From JACPSX01 sp035288405 [NCBI: bacterium] (GTDB lineage: Bacteria; JACPSX01): a DNA stretch of 13,444 nt. The notes beneath the pieces were generated by a model, which did no database searches, was not told the origin of the DNA, and saw nothing but the letters and a program-made list of their open reading frames with translations. The DNA is taken from the NCBI GenBank assembly GCA_035288405.1, contig DATEAK010000055.1, positions 1 through 13,444 of the forward strand. Direction: 5' to 3'. Position numbers and translations under genes: made by a program. Positions 8,132-13,281 of this stretch are shown here, one piece after another; positions within the stretch are counted from its first letter, which is position 1; each line of letters opens with the position of its first letter.

Positions 8132-9223
8132 TCAATTTTCCTTCCAGACCTTGCGCAGTGCGTGAGCAAACCGCTCATTCTCGGAAGGCAGCCCGATGGA
8201 CACCCGCAAATAACCCGGCAGCCCCCAACCGATCATGGGACGAACGATGACCCCCTCGCGCAGGAGTCCCTCGTAGATCTCCTCCTCCCGGTCCACTCGA
8301 ACGAGCACGAAGTTGGCCTCCGTCGGAACGAAGGAGAGGCCCAGCTCTTGAAAGAGGGCGTACAGGAATTTCTTTCCCTTCGCATTCACTTCGCGCGTGC
8401 GGGTCACGTGCTCCCGGTCATCGAGAGCTCCCAGAGCAGCGGCTTGCGCCAGGCTGTTCACGTTGAACGGTTCTCGCACCTGGTTCACATAGTTGACCAG
8501 CTCCTGCTTTCCGATCATGTATCCCACACGCAGCCCGGCCAGCCCGTAGATCTTCGAGAACGTGCGCAGGACAAACAGATTGTGGCCTTGCGCCAGGTAT
8601 TCCAGGCTGCGGGGAAAATCGGGCCGCTCCACGTACTCAAAATAGGCCTCATCGCAGACCACCAGAACGCGCGGGGGGACGCGGGTGAGAAAGCGTTCCA
8701 TCTCCCGGGCCCCGACGGAAGTGCCCGTGGGGTTATTCGGATTGGCGATAAAGAGGATCCGGGTTTTCGGGGTGATGCGGTCCGCCATGGCTTCCAGGTC
8801 ATGGCAAAAATTCTTGAGCGGCACACTCACCTTCACCGCACCCAGGGATTGCACGCTCATGGGATAGACGACGAATGCCTGCTCCGCGTAAATCCCCTCT
8901 TCGCCCGGCCGCAAAAACGTCTTGGCGATCAGATCGAGAATCTCGTTGCTGCCATTGCCGACCAGGATCTGCTCCGCGGCGACGCCATGAATCTCGGCCA
9001 GCCGGCGCCGCAAGTAAACGCTTCCCCCGTCGGGGTAGCGGTGCACCTGAGCCATGGCTTTCTCCAGGGCCGCGAGAGCCTTGGGAGAGGGTCCCAGGGG
9101 ATTTTCGTTGGAAGCGAGCTTCACGGCCTCCGGGATGCCGAACTCCGCTTCCACTTCCTCGATGGGCTTTCCCGGAACGTAAACGGGAAGACTCTTGATG
9201 TGAGGGGCGACCCAGTCCGTCAT
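8132..9223 (-). CDS. hisC: HisC-family PLP aminotransferase, probably acting on aromatic keto acids
   Basis: A class I/II aminotransferase of the histidinol-phosphate family, 363 residues. Seen: VKLASNENPLGPSP at 35-48; PDGGSVYLRRRLAE around 64-76; NPNNPTGTSV at 161-170; DEAYFEYV at 191-198; the PLP-lysine block TFSKIYGLAGLRVGY at 221-235 with Lys224 as Schiff base; and a C-terminal RVSIGLPSENERF. Its start ATG overlaps the pheA stop in an ATGA, and tyrA follows 2 nt later. This placement between the two prephenate-using enzymes, with no other his gene in the window, makes transamination of phenylpyruvate and 4-hydroxyphenylpyruvate its probable job; HisC proteins with this activity are known (for example in Bacillus). 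It may also serve histidine synthesis if no other hisC exists. The frame is open 57 nt upstream, but that region encodes the end of pheA. Confidence 0.9.
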   Translation of the reverse strand: MTDWVAPHIKSLPVYVPGKPIEEVEAEFGIPEAVKLASNENPLGPSPKALAALEKAMAQVHRYPDGGSVYLRRRLAEIHGVAAEQILVGNGSNEILDLIAKTFLRPGEEGIYAEQAFVVYPMSVQSLGAVKVSVPLKNFCHDLEAMADRITPKTRILFIANPNNPTGTSVGAREMERFLTRVPPRVLVVCDEAYFEYVERPDFPRSLEYLAQGHNLFVLRTFSKIYGLAGLRVGYMIGKQELVNYVNQVREPFNVNSLAQAAALGALDDREHVTRTREVNAKGKKFLYALFQELGLSFVPTEANFVLVRVDREEEIYEGLLREGVIVRPMIGWGLPGYLRVSIGLPSENERFAHALRKVWKEN

Positions 9224-10293
9224 GCCATCTCCCCTCGGGGGTAAGAACCCAGCACGCGCAGATCCACCGCGTCCGCCCACAATTCCTCAAGCGCTTTGCG
9301 GACCGCTTCCTCTTCCAGGTGCCCTGCCATATCCACGAAGAAGACATACTCCCAGGGCTTCTTCTTGGAGGGCCTGGACTCGATCTTGGTCAGGTTGACC
9401 TTCTGCTCCGCAAAAGGAGAGAGCGCTTTGAAGAGAGCCCCCGGCGCGTCTTTGACGGAGAACAAAATGGAGGTCTTATCGTTCCCGCTAGGAGCGGGTG
9501 GTTTCTTACCGATCACCAGAAAGCGGGTGTAGTTGTGCGGGTTGTCTTCAATGCCGCGTGCCAATACGGACAAACCGTAGAGTTCCGCCGCCAGAAGGCT
9601 CGCCACGGCCGCAGCACCCTCTTCTTCCCGGGCCCTCTCGGCGGCCCGCGCGGTGCTCGTCAGCTCCACAAGCTCGGCACGGGGAAGGTTGTGCTCGATC
9701 CATTGCCTGCACTGGGCCAAGGCCTGGGAGTGAGAATAAATACGCTTCACATAGCCTAGTGTGTTTGCGATGGAAACCAGGTAGTGAGTAATCTTAAGGA
9801 AAACCTCTCCACAGATCTTGAGATCGAACTCCATCAAAAGATCCAGCGTGTGGCTCACCATTCCTTCAATGGAATTCTCCACAGGAACGAGCCCGAAAGT
9901 GGCTCGATCCGATTCCACTTCCCGAAAGATGGCCGGAATCGTTTCCAGAGGAACCAGGCTTACGCCGGATCCGAAGTAGCGCTGGGAGGCCTGGTGAGCA
10001 TACGTCGCTTCCGGACCCAGGTAGACGACCGTTGTGGGACTTTCCAGAGCCACGCTGACGGCAAAGATTTCCCGGTACAGTGTACGAATGCCGTCATTCG
10101 GAAAAGGTCCCGGATTACTCGCCGTAAGACGCTCCAGAATTTCTCGTTCACGCTCAGGGACATGGAGTACGCTCGACAGCTTGGCCTTTTCCCGGCCGAT
10201 GTCGAGGACTAGACGGGCACGCTCATTGAGAAGCCTCAGAATCTCGTCATCGAGGCCATCGATCTTCTTTCGCAAATGGGAGAGATTGTCCAA
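9220..10293 (-). CDS. pheA: bifunctional chorismate mutase / prephenate dehydratase (P-protein)
   Basis: Converts chorismate to prephenate and on to phenylpyruvate. It has 357 residues in three parts: an AroQ-type chorismate mutase helix bundle at about 1-85 (LRKKIDGLDDEILRLLNERA, then RLVLDIGREKA); a prephenate dehydratase domain from YLGPEATYAHQAS to about 270, with VPVENSIEGMVSHTLDLL and ELTSTARAAERA; and a C-terminal ACT domain with PGALFKALSPFAEQKVNLTKIESRPSK. The GALxKAL and ESRP motifs are the phenylalanine-binding elements, so feedback inhibition by Phe is expected. There is no ATG near the N-terminus: the only in-frame start that keeps the mutase domain whole is TTG at 10293, with AAGGTGG at 9 nt; a stop codon lies a short way upstream. 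It is the first gene of the minus-strand string. Confidence 0.95.
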   Translation of the reverse strand: MDNLSHLRKKIDGLDDEILRLLNERARLVLDIGREKAKLSSVLHVPEREREILERLTASNPGPFPNDGIRTLYREIFAVSVALESPTTVVYLGPEATYAHQASQRYFGSGVSLVPLETIPAIFREVESDRATFGLVPVENSIEGMVSHTLDLLMEFDLKICGEVFLKITHYLVSIANTLGYVKRIYSHSQALAQCRQWIEHNLPRAELVELTSTARAAERAREEEGAAAVASLLAAELYGLSVLARGIEDNPHNYTRFLVIGKKPPAPSGNDKTSILFSVKDAPGALFKALSPFAEQKVNLTKIESRPSKKKPWEYVFFVDMAGHLEEEAVRKALEELWADAVDLRVLGSYPRGEMA

Positions 10294-10332
10294 AAGCCGG
10301 GACCACCTTACCGTATAGATTTGAGAAGCAAG

Positions 10333-10361
10333 ACTTTACTTGATTCGCGCTGGATCTGCAA
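10333..10361 (-). promoter_or_regulatory. possible sigma-70-type promoter for the pheA operon
   Basis: On the minus strand TTGCAG (10356-10361) and TAAAGT (10333-10338) are 17 nt apart, placing the transcript start about 30-35 nt before the pheA TTG. The match to TTGACA/TATAAT is modest, so this is only the best candidate in the region. Confidence 0.3.
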
Positions 10362-10410
10362 TAGCTTTTTCGCAGTTTCAATCCAGTGAGCATTCAGGCC
10401 AAAGCAAACC

Positions 10411-10455
10411 GGGACATTTTCGACACCCCCTGTCGGCAATTCTGACACTATGTCC
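10411..10455. promoter_or_regulatory. cluster of TGTC/GACA inverted repeats, candidate upstream activating sequence
   Basis: The core is TGTCGGCAATTCTGACA at 10431-10447, a 17-bp site with TGTC/GACA arms. It is flanked by GACA at 10413-10416 and 10422-10425 and TGTC at 10450-10453; the outer pair extends to GGGACA (10411-10416) and TGTCCC (10450-10455). The core centre lies about 130 bp before the predicted sigma-54 transcript start, the distance usual for enhancer-binding activators. The activator is not encoded in this window and its identity is unknown. Confidence 0.55.
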
Positions 10456-10543
10456 CTACCGCTCCCCGGATCGAAGGCTGCTTCCTCCTTATTTTATCCT
10501 TAATTCTCAAGTGGTTACAGATATCATTTGAATTTCGCTTACT

Positions 10544-10559
10544 TGGCATACCGATTGCA
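10544..10559 (+). promoter_or_regulatory. sigma-54 (RpoN) promoter
   Basis: TGGCATACCGATTGCA agrees at every defined position with the -24/-12 consensus TGGCAYRN4TTGCW, with exactly 10 nt between the GG and GC dinucleotides. Taking C10558 as -12, transcription should begin near 10570 on the plus strand. The first possible gene downstream is the small ORF at 10820, and an intrinsic terminator follows at 11037-11058, giving a transcript of about 490 nt. Confidence 0.75.
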
Positions 10560-10619
10560 TGTTCCTAACAACCGAGCGGATGCAAGTCCCTACACAACCT
10601 TCCCAATCACCGCCACAGA

Positions 10620-10649
10620 GAGGCAGCTACTAAGCGTGGTAGCTGCCTC
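10620..10649 (+). other. 13-bp stem-loop in the leader of the sigma-54 transcript
   Basis: GAGGCAGCTACTA (10620-10632) pairs with TGGTAGCTGCCTC (10637-10649) around an AGCG loop, with a single G-U pair. No T-run follows on either strand, so it is not a standard terminator. It starts about 50 nt into the predicted transcript and could be a regulatory, protective or protein-binding structure. Confidence 0.6.
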
Positions 10650-10801
10650 CCCCCTCCTTCAACTCACGAATCCGAGCGTTCTGGATCTTCGTCGCCAGAT
10701 TATCTTCAGGCGATGAAAATCCCCGAAACCTAGAGTTCTCCCCCATTGACAATTCATGGGAACGCAGTAATTTGAAAAATGGAAGTTCGAGATCTCCGTT
10801 A

Positions 10802-10819
10802 GCATACGGGAGGTTATGC
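10802..10819 (+). promoter_or_regulatory. small hairpin presenting the Shine-Dalgarno of the small ORF
   Basis: GCATA (10802-10806) can pair with TATGC (10815-10819), leaving the ribosome site GGGAGG in the 8-nt loop. The start ATG follows at once at 10820. The stem is only 5 bp, so its stability is uncertain. Confidence 0.4.
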
Positions 10820-11014
10820 ATGATGCGAGTCTACGATCTCACAGGCAACAACTCGATATTGCTGGGTGAAGTACTTAAGAAGTCCGGGAAGGCCGGTACT
10901 CGCCGCTTTTGGCTGGAGAGAGTTTGGGAAGGAATCGTCCAGTGGGTTTCCAGACACATTCCACCCAGGTTCCTTGGAAATCTCTGGCACCTCCCCCCAC
11001 ATACCCGGGCGTGA
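10820..11014 (+). CDS. uncharacterised small basic, tryptophan-containing protein (64 aa)
   Basis: I do not recognise this protein. The frame begins with two consecutive ATG codons at 10820 and 10823, preceded by GGGAGGT at ideal spacing, and ends with TGA 23 nt before an intrinsic terminator. The 64-residue product is basic; four of its aromatic residues are Trp. From about residue 30 it could form an amphipathic helix (RFWLERVWEGIVQWVSRHI), followed by a Pro/Trp-containing tail (IPPRFLGNLWHLPPHTRA). No signal peptide or clear transmembrane segment is seen; a peripheral membrane or RNA/protein-binding role would be guesswork. Third codon positions favour G and C, though less clearly than in the long genes. 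It is the only good frame in the predicted sigma-54 transcript, which suggests conditional expression. It could instead be a chance frame in a regulatory RNA. Confidence 0.5.
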   Translation: MMRVYDLTGNNSILLGEVLKKSGKAGTRRFWLERVWEGIVQWVSRHIPPRFLGNLWHLPPHTRA

Positions 11015-11036
11015 CAGACTGACAGAACTCTCCTGC

Positions 11037-11058
11037 GGCCCGTCAGGGGGCCTTTTTT
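11037..11058 (+). terminator. intrinsic terminator after the small ORF
   Basis: GGCCC (11037-11041) and GGGCC (11048-11052) form a GC-only stem with a 6-nt loop, followed directly by six T (11053-11058) and an AT-rich stretch. It has the right orientation to end the sigma-54 transcript and to separate it from glpX. Confidence 0.8.
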
Positions 11059-11236
11059 ATTTCCTGCCGGCCTACCCCCCTACCACGTGACGATGCGCCT
11101 TTATACCTCTTGTCTATTCATCTTCATCCCCGGGGATCCTCTTTTTCAAAACCTCACTCCTTTTAAACACTTGCAGCGTTTCAGAGGCCATGTTATTTTC
11201 GTGCTAGCAACTGCTCTTTTCTTTCAGGAAGAAAAG

Positions 11237-12202
11237 ATGGATAGAAATCTCGCCATAGAATTTGTCCGACTCACGGAGGCCGCAGCCCTGGCGGCAGCAC
11301 GCTTCATGAGCCGTGGAGATGAACGCCTGGCCGAGCAGGCGGCTGCCAAGATCATGTACGAGGTCCTCAACTCGGTCGAAGTCCACGGTAGAATCGTCAT
11401 CGGCATGGGCGAAGCCGCGGAGACTTCCACCTTGTACAGTGGGGAGACCGTGGGGAAGGAACACCCCGATCAGGTGGATCTGGCGCTGGACCCGCTGGAT
11501 GGCACGAACATCTGTGCGACCGGCGGGCCGAATTCCATTTCCGTCATCGCCATTGCCCCACCGGGAGGGCTTGTTCCGCTGCCCATGATGCTCATGGAGA
11601 AGATCGTGGTGGGACCCAGGGCCAAAGGGGCCATCGACATCGACCTGGCCCCTGCGGAGAACTTGGACAACATCGCTTCCGCCCTGCAGTGCCGCCGCGA
11701 AGACCTGATCGTGGCGATTCTGGACCGGCCGCGTCACCGCACATTAATCGAAGCCGTGCGCAAAAGCGGCGCCCATGTGAAGTTGATCGGAGATGGTGAA
11801 GTGTCCACTTCCCTGACCGCCTGCCGCCGGGAAGGGGGAATCGACGTGGTGATGGGCACCGGAGACGCCGGCAAAGCCGTGATCACGGCCGCCGGCCTGA
11901 AGTGTCTCGGGGGGGATTTCCAGGGGCGGCTTCTTCCTCAATCCGAAGAAGAAAAAGAAAAGTTAAACGACTTTGACCCGGAGCGGGTCCTCACCCTTTC
12001 GGATCTGGTTCCCACGGACTTCGTGATGTTCGCTGCCACCGGAGTCACCGACGGCGATCTCCTCAAAGGCGTGCGCTTCGTCCGCGGAGGGGCTACCACC
12101 AACTCCATCGTCATGCGCTCCAAGTCCGGAACCATTCGATTCTTAAGCACCGAACACCACTTCGACCGCGAACCCGACTACAACTCCCGCTCTCCTTTTT
12201 AG
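11237..12202 (+). CDS. glpX: GlpX-type class II fructose-1,6-bisphosphatase homologue with altered metal site
   Basis: Class II FBPases hydrolyse fructose-1,6-bisphosphate in gluconeogenesis, using Mn2+ or Mg2+. The 321-residue product aligns along its length with the family: MDRNLAIEFVRLTEAAALAAARFM, MEKIVVGPRAKGAIDIDL, DGEVSTSLTAC, LGGDFQGRLLP, FAATGVTDGDLLKGV and RSKSGTIRF. Counting from the ATG at 11237, the numbering matches E. coli GlpX at the four metal ligands. Asp85 in DPLDGT is kept and Asp33 is Glu33. Glu57 has become Met57 (VIGMGE in place of VIGEGE), and Glu213 has become Lys213 (GTGDAGKAV in place of GIGGAPEGV). Ordinary catalysis is therefore doubtful; it may be a divergent enzyme, a different phosphatase or a non-catalytic paralogue. 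AGGA lies 7 nt before the ATG; the frame is open 50 codons further upstream, but that part is unlike the family. No convincing promoter was seen between 11063 and 11236. Confidence 0.88.
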   Translation: MDRNLAIEFVRLTEAAALAAARFMSRGDERLAEQAAAKIMYEVLNSVEVHGRIVIGMGEAAETSTLYSGETVGKEHPDQVDLALDPLDGTNICATGGPNSISVIAIAPPGGLVPLPMMLMEKIVVGPRAKGAIDIDLAPAENLDNIASALQCRREDLIVAILDRPRHRTLIEAVRKSGAHVKLIGDGEVSTSLTACRREGGIDVVMGTGDAGKAVITAAGLKCLGGDFQGRLLPQSEEEKEKLNDFDPERVLTLSDLVPTDFVMFAATGVTDGDLLKGVRFVRGGATTNSIVMRSKSGTIRFLSTEHHFDREPDYNSRSPF

Positions 12203-12221
12203 AGAGACCCTCTTCTTCCTC

Positions 12222-12345
12222 TCCTCCCATGCGGGGAATTCCGGATTCCCTCGCTCCCATCGGGGGAGAGAGTTTGAGTGAGGGGGAGAGCAGGTTACTG
12301 TGAGAGGGACAATGTTTGACAATCAGACATCCCCCCATTGGGGGA
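12222..12345. repeat. C/G-rich palindromic intergenic repeats after glpX
   Basis: The gap between glpX and the antitoxin holds GGGAAT..ATTCCC around 12235-12251, a CTCCCATCGGGGGAG element at 12254-12268 followed by a GTTTGAGTGAGGGGG tail, and a CCCCC-ATT-GGGGG palindrome inside 12330-12345. The second matches the core-and-tail layout of the element at 13196-13236, so these belong to one interspersed family. No T-run is present, so none is a clear terminator for glpX. Confidence 0.6.
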
Positions 12346-12386
12346 AGGTGCCATCGGGAAAGGGACTGACATCAGGCCTCTTATTC

Positions 12387-12725
12387 CTAACCTTTTTCGC
12401 CAACTTTGACCACACGTCCTCGGACATCTCCTGTCGCACTCGGAAACAGCTCCTTTTTTATCCCCTCCGCCAGCCACTGTCTGATGAGAGTTTGGTAGGG
12501 AATCGATTTCATCGTTGCAATTTTGCGGAGGGCTTGGATCTGAGCCGGATCAAGCTTAATTGAGATGTTCTGCAGGCGTCTCGTCCTTCTTCCGCTCAAG
12601 ATCTCCTTACGCAATTCTTCTTCCAGTGCGAATTCAACAGGGCTCTCATCAAGTTCGCCGAGCACCCCGGATCGATCATAGTACTTTGCCGGGGTCTCCT
12701 TGACCTTGCCGGATCGCTTTTCCAT
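12387..12725 (-). CDS. CopG-type antitoxin of a BrnT-like toxin-antitoxin pair
   Basis: The 112-residue product resembles the CopG antitoxin family that accompanies BrnT-type toxins. The N-terminal half is acidic and probably wraps the toxin (YYDRSGVLGELDESPVEF). The second half holds a ribbon-helix-helix DNA-binding domain: the beta strand NISIKLD around residues 53-59, then IQALRKIATMKSIPYQTLIRQWLAEGIKKEL as the two helices. The ending VVKVGEKG is short and basic. The ATG lies 3 nt after the toxin stop, with GGAGGA inside the end of the toxin gene, so the two are translated together. In such modules the antitoxin, alone or with toxin, represses its own promoter; a palindrome overlaps the promoter here. 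It does not have the compact BrnA layout, so I give no symbol. Confidence 0.85.
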   Translation of the reverse strand: MEKRSGKVKETPAKYYDRSGVLGELDESPVEFALEEELRKEILSGRRTRRLQNISIKLDPAQIQALRKIATMKSIPYQTLIRQWLAEGIKKELFPSATGDVRGRVVKVGEKG

Positions 12726-12728
12726 GGG

Positions 12729-13004
12729 TCAGATCCTCCGATGCCGCTGGTAATATTTGCGCTCAGCTACATCCATGTCCCATCCCGTGATTACACGGAC
12801 AAGGCCCTTACTTTTTCTTTCAAAGACTGCAACAAGCAAGCGGCCTGACCGGGTGCGGCCGAAGGCCGCATAATGGCCCCGCTTTGTCTTTCGAAAAATT
12901 GGGGCGATGGCAAATATCTCTTCAGCCTCTTCTGGCTCAATGCCATGACCGAGCGCAAGGTGCAGCACATTGCCGTCATCCCACTCAAATCCTGAGATTC
13001 GCAA
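12729..13004 (-). CDS. brnT: BrnT-like ribonuclease toxin
   Basis: The 91-residue product matches the BrnT (DUF497) family, small RelE-fold ribonucleases that stop translation until neutralised by the partner antitoxin. Seen: FEWDDGN at 6-12, GHGIEPEEAEEIF at 19-31, GHYAAFGRTRSGRLLVAVFER at 43-63, and VRVITGWDMDVAERKYYQRHRR at 69-90. The usual ISARRA segment reads ITGWDMD, a variant I believe occurs in a BrnT subgroup. The start is TTG at 13004, preceded by GGAG at about 8 nt; an ATG 5 nt further upstream is in a different frame. Toxin precedes antitoxin, the normal order for brnT modules. The weak start codon may help keep toxin below antitoxin. Flanking palindromic repeats suggest accessory DNA. 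Confidence 0.85.
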   Translation of the reverse strand: MRISGFEWDDGNVLHLALGHGIEPEEAEEIFAIAPIFRKTKRGHYAAFGRTRSGRLLVAVFERKSKGLVRVITGWDMDVAERKYYQRHRRI

Positions 13005-13020
13005 CCCATATCTCCACTTG

Positions 13021-13055
13021 GTAATACATTACACTACCCAAACATTTTCCGTCAA
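13021..13055 (-). promoter_or_regulatory. promoter and putative operator of the toxin-antitoxin pair
   Basis: On the minus strand TTGACG (13050-13055) and TGTAAT (13028-13033) are 16 nt apart, each matching 5 of 6 consensus bases. An inverted repeat with arms GTAAT/ATTAC at 13021-13032 overlaps the -10 region, the expected place for an antitoxin-bound operator. The toxin TTG start is about 17 nt further downstream. Confidence 0.55.
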
Positions 13056-13077
13056 GTGCCACCTCCGGTACTACCCT

Positions 13078-13236
13078 CCCTCCCCCATGGGCGGAGAATC
13101 TACCCTCATATCCTCTCCCCTCTCAGGCAGGAGGATTCAGCATCACATCTCCTTCCCCCTTCGCGGGGGAAGATGAAGGGGGGGGCAAACCTATCACCCC
13201 TCGCCCCCAATGGGGGAGAGGGTCTGGGTGAGGGGG
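13078..13236. repeat. cluster of C/G-rich palindromic repeats upstream of the toxin gene
   Basis: Three elements lie in this gene-free stretch: a CCCCCATGGGCGG core near 13082-13094; a perfect 8-bp stem CTTCCCCC/GGGGGAAG at 13152-13159 and 13165-13172 with loop TTCGC; and at 13196-13236 a CCCCC-AAT-GGGGG core with outer CACCCCTCG and GGGTGAGGGGG arms. The last has the same core-plus-GAGTGAGGGG-like tail as the copy near 12254. They look like copies of a non-autonomous interspersed element. Confidence 0.65.
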
Positions 13237-13246
13237 TCCGCTTTCT

Positions 13247-13281
13247 GGCCCTTAGCACTAAGCACTTAGCTCTAAGCTCTT
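13247..13281. repeat. degenerate 7-bp repeat array C (right-edge ORF 3' end)
   Basis: Five 7-mers: ggccctt, agcacta, agcactt, agctcta, agctctt. The middle three are identical, in the same order, to units at 712-732 in the array at the aroC end, 12.5 kb away. On the minus strand it covers the stop codon (13272-13274) of the frame entering from the right edge. Confidence 0.8.

Larger units (their letters stand above)
10294..10819. other. 526-nt intergenic region between pheA and the small ORF
   Basis: No convincing protein gene on either strand; the short frames found here lack ribosome sites. It holds the probable pheA promoter on the minus strand and, on the plus strand, an inverted-repeat cluster (10411-10455), a sigma-54 promoter (10544-10559), a 13-bp hairpin (10620-10649) and a small hairpin next to the start of the small ORF (10802-10819). 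An AT-rich segment (about 10490-10530) lies between the inverted repeats and the promoter. Confidence 0.7.

Noticed and set aside
8162-9244. Plus-strand frame of 360 codons opposite hisC.
   Set aside because: Antisense shadow of a clear aminotransferase gene; composition is rich in His, Arg and Gln as expected for such a shadow.
10448-10543. IHF-binding site between the inverted repeats and the sigma-54 promoter.
   Set aside because: The region is AT-rich, but the best match to WATCAANNNNTTR (around 10523-10535) has about three mismatches, so I do not claim a site.
10528-10716. Plus-strand frame starting with TTG across the sigma-54 promoter.
   Set aside because: It spans the promoter itself, has no ribosome site and would be transcribed only in part.
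10630-10821. Minus-strand frame of 63 codons, ending in SYHA at the hairpin.
   Set aside because: Parts look protein-like (a charged helix), but neither of its ATG codons has a Shine-Dalgarno, its first ATG overlaps the better-supported plus-strand start at 10820, and its end is formed by the hairpin arm.
11087-11236. In-frame 50-codon N-terminal extension of GlpX with hydrophobic character, resembling a signal sequence.
   Set aside because: GlpX proteins start at MDRNLA/MRRELA; the ATG at 11237 has its own ribosome site, and the upstream part is AT-rich leader sequence.
12203-12300. Terminator after glpX.
   Set aside because: Short inverted repeats exist, but none is followed by a T-run; they fit the interspersed palindrome family better.
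13078-13281. Possible CRISPR array in the repeat-rich region near the right edge.
   Set aside because: The palindromic elements differ in sequence and spacing, and the 7-bp array has no spacers; no cas gene is present.
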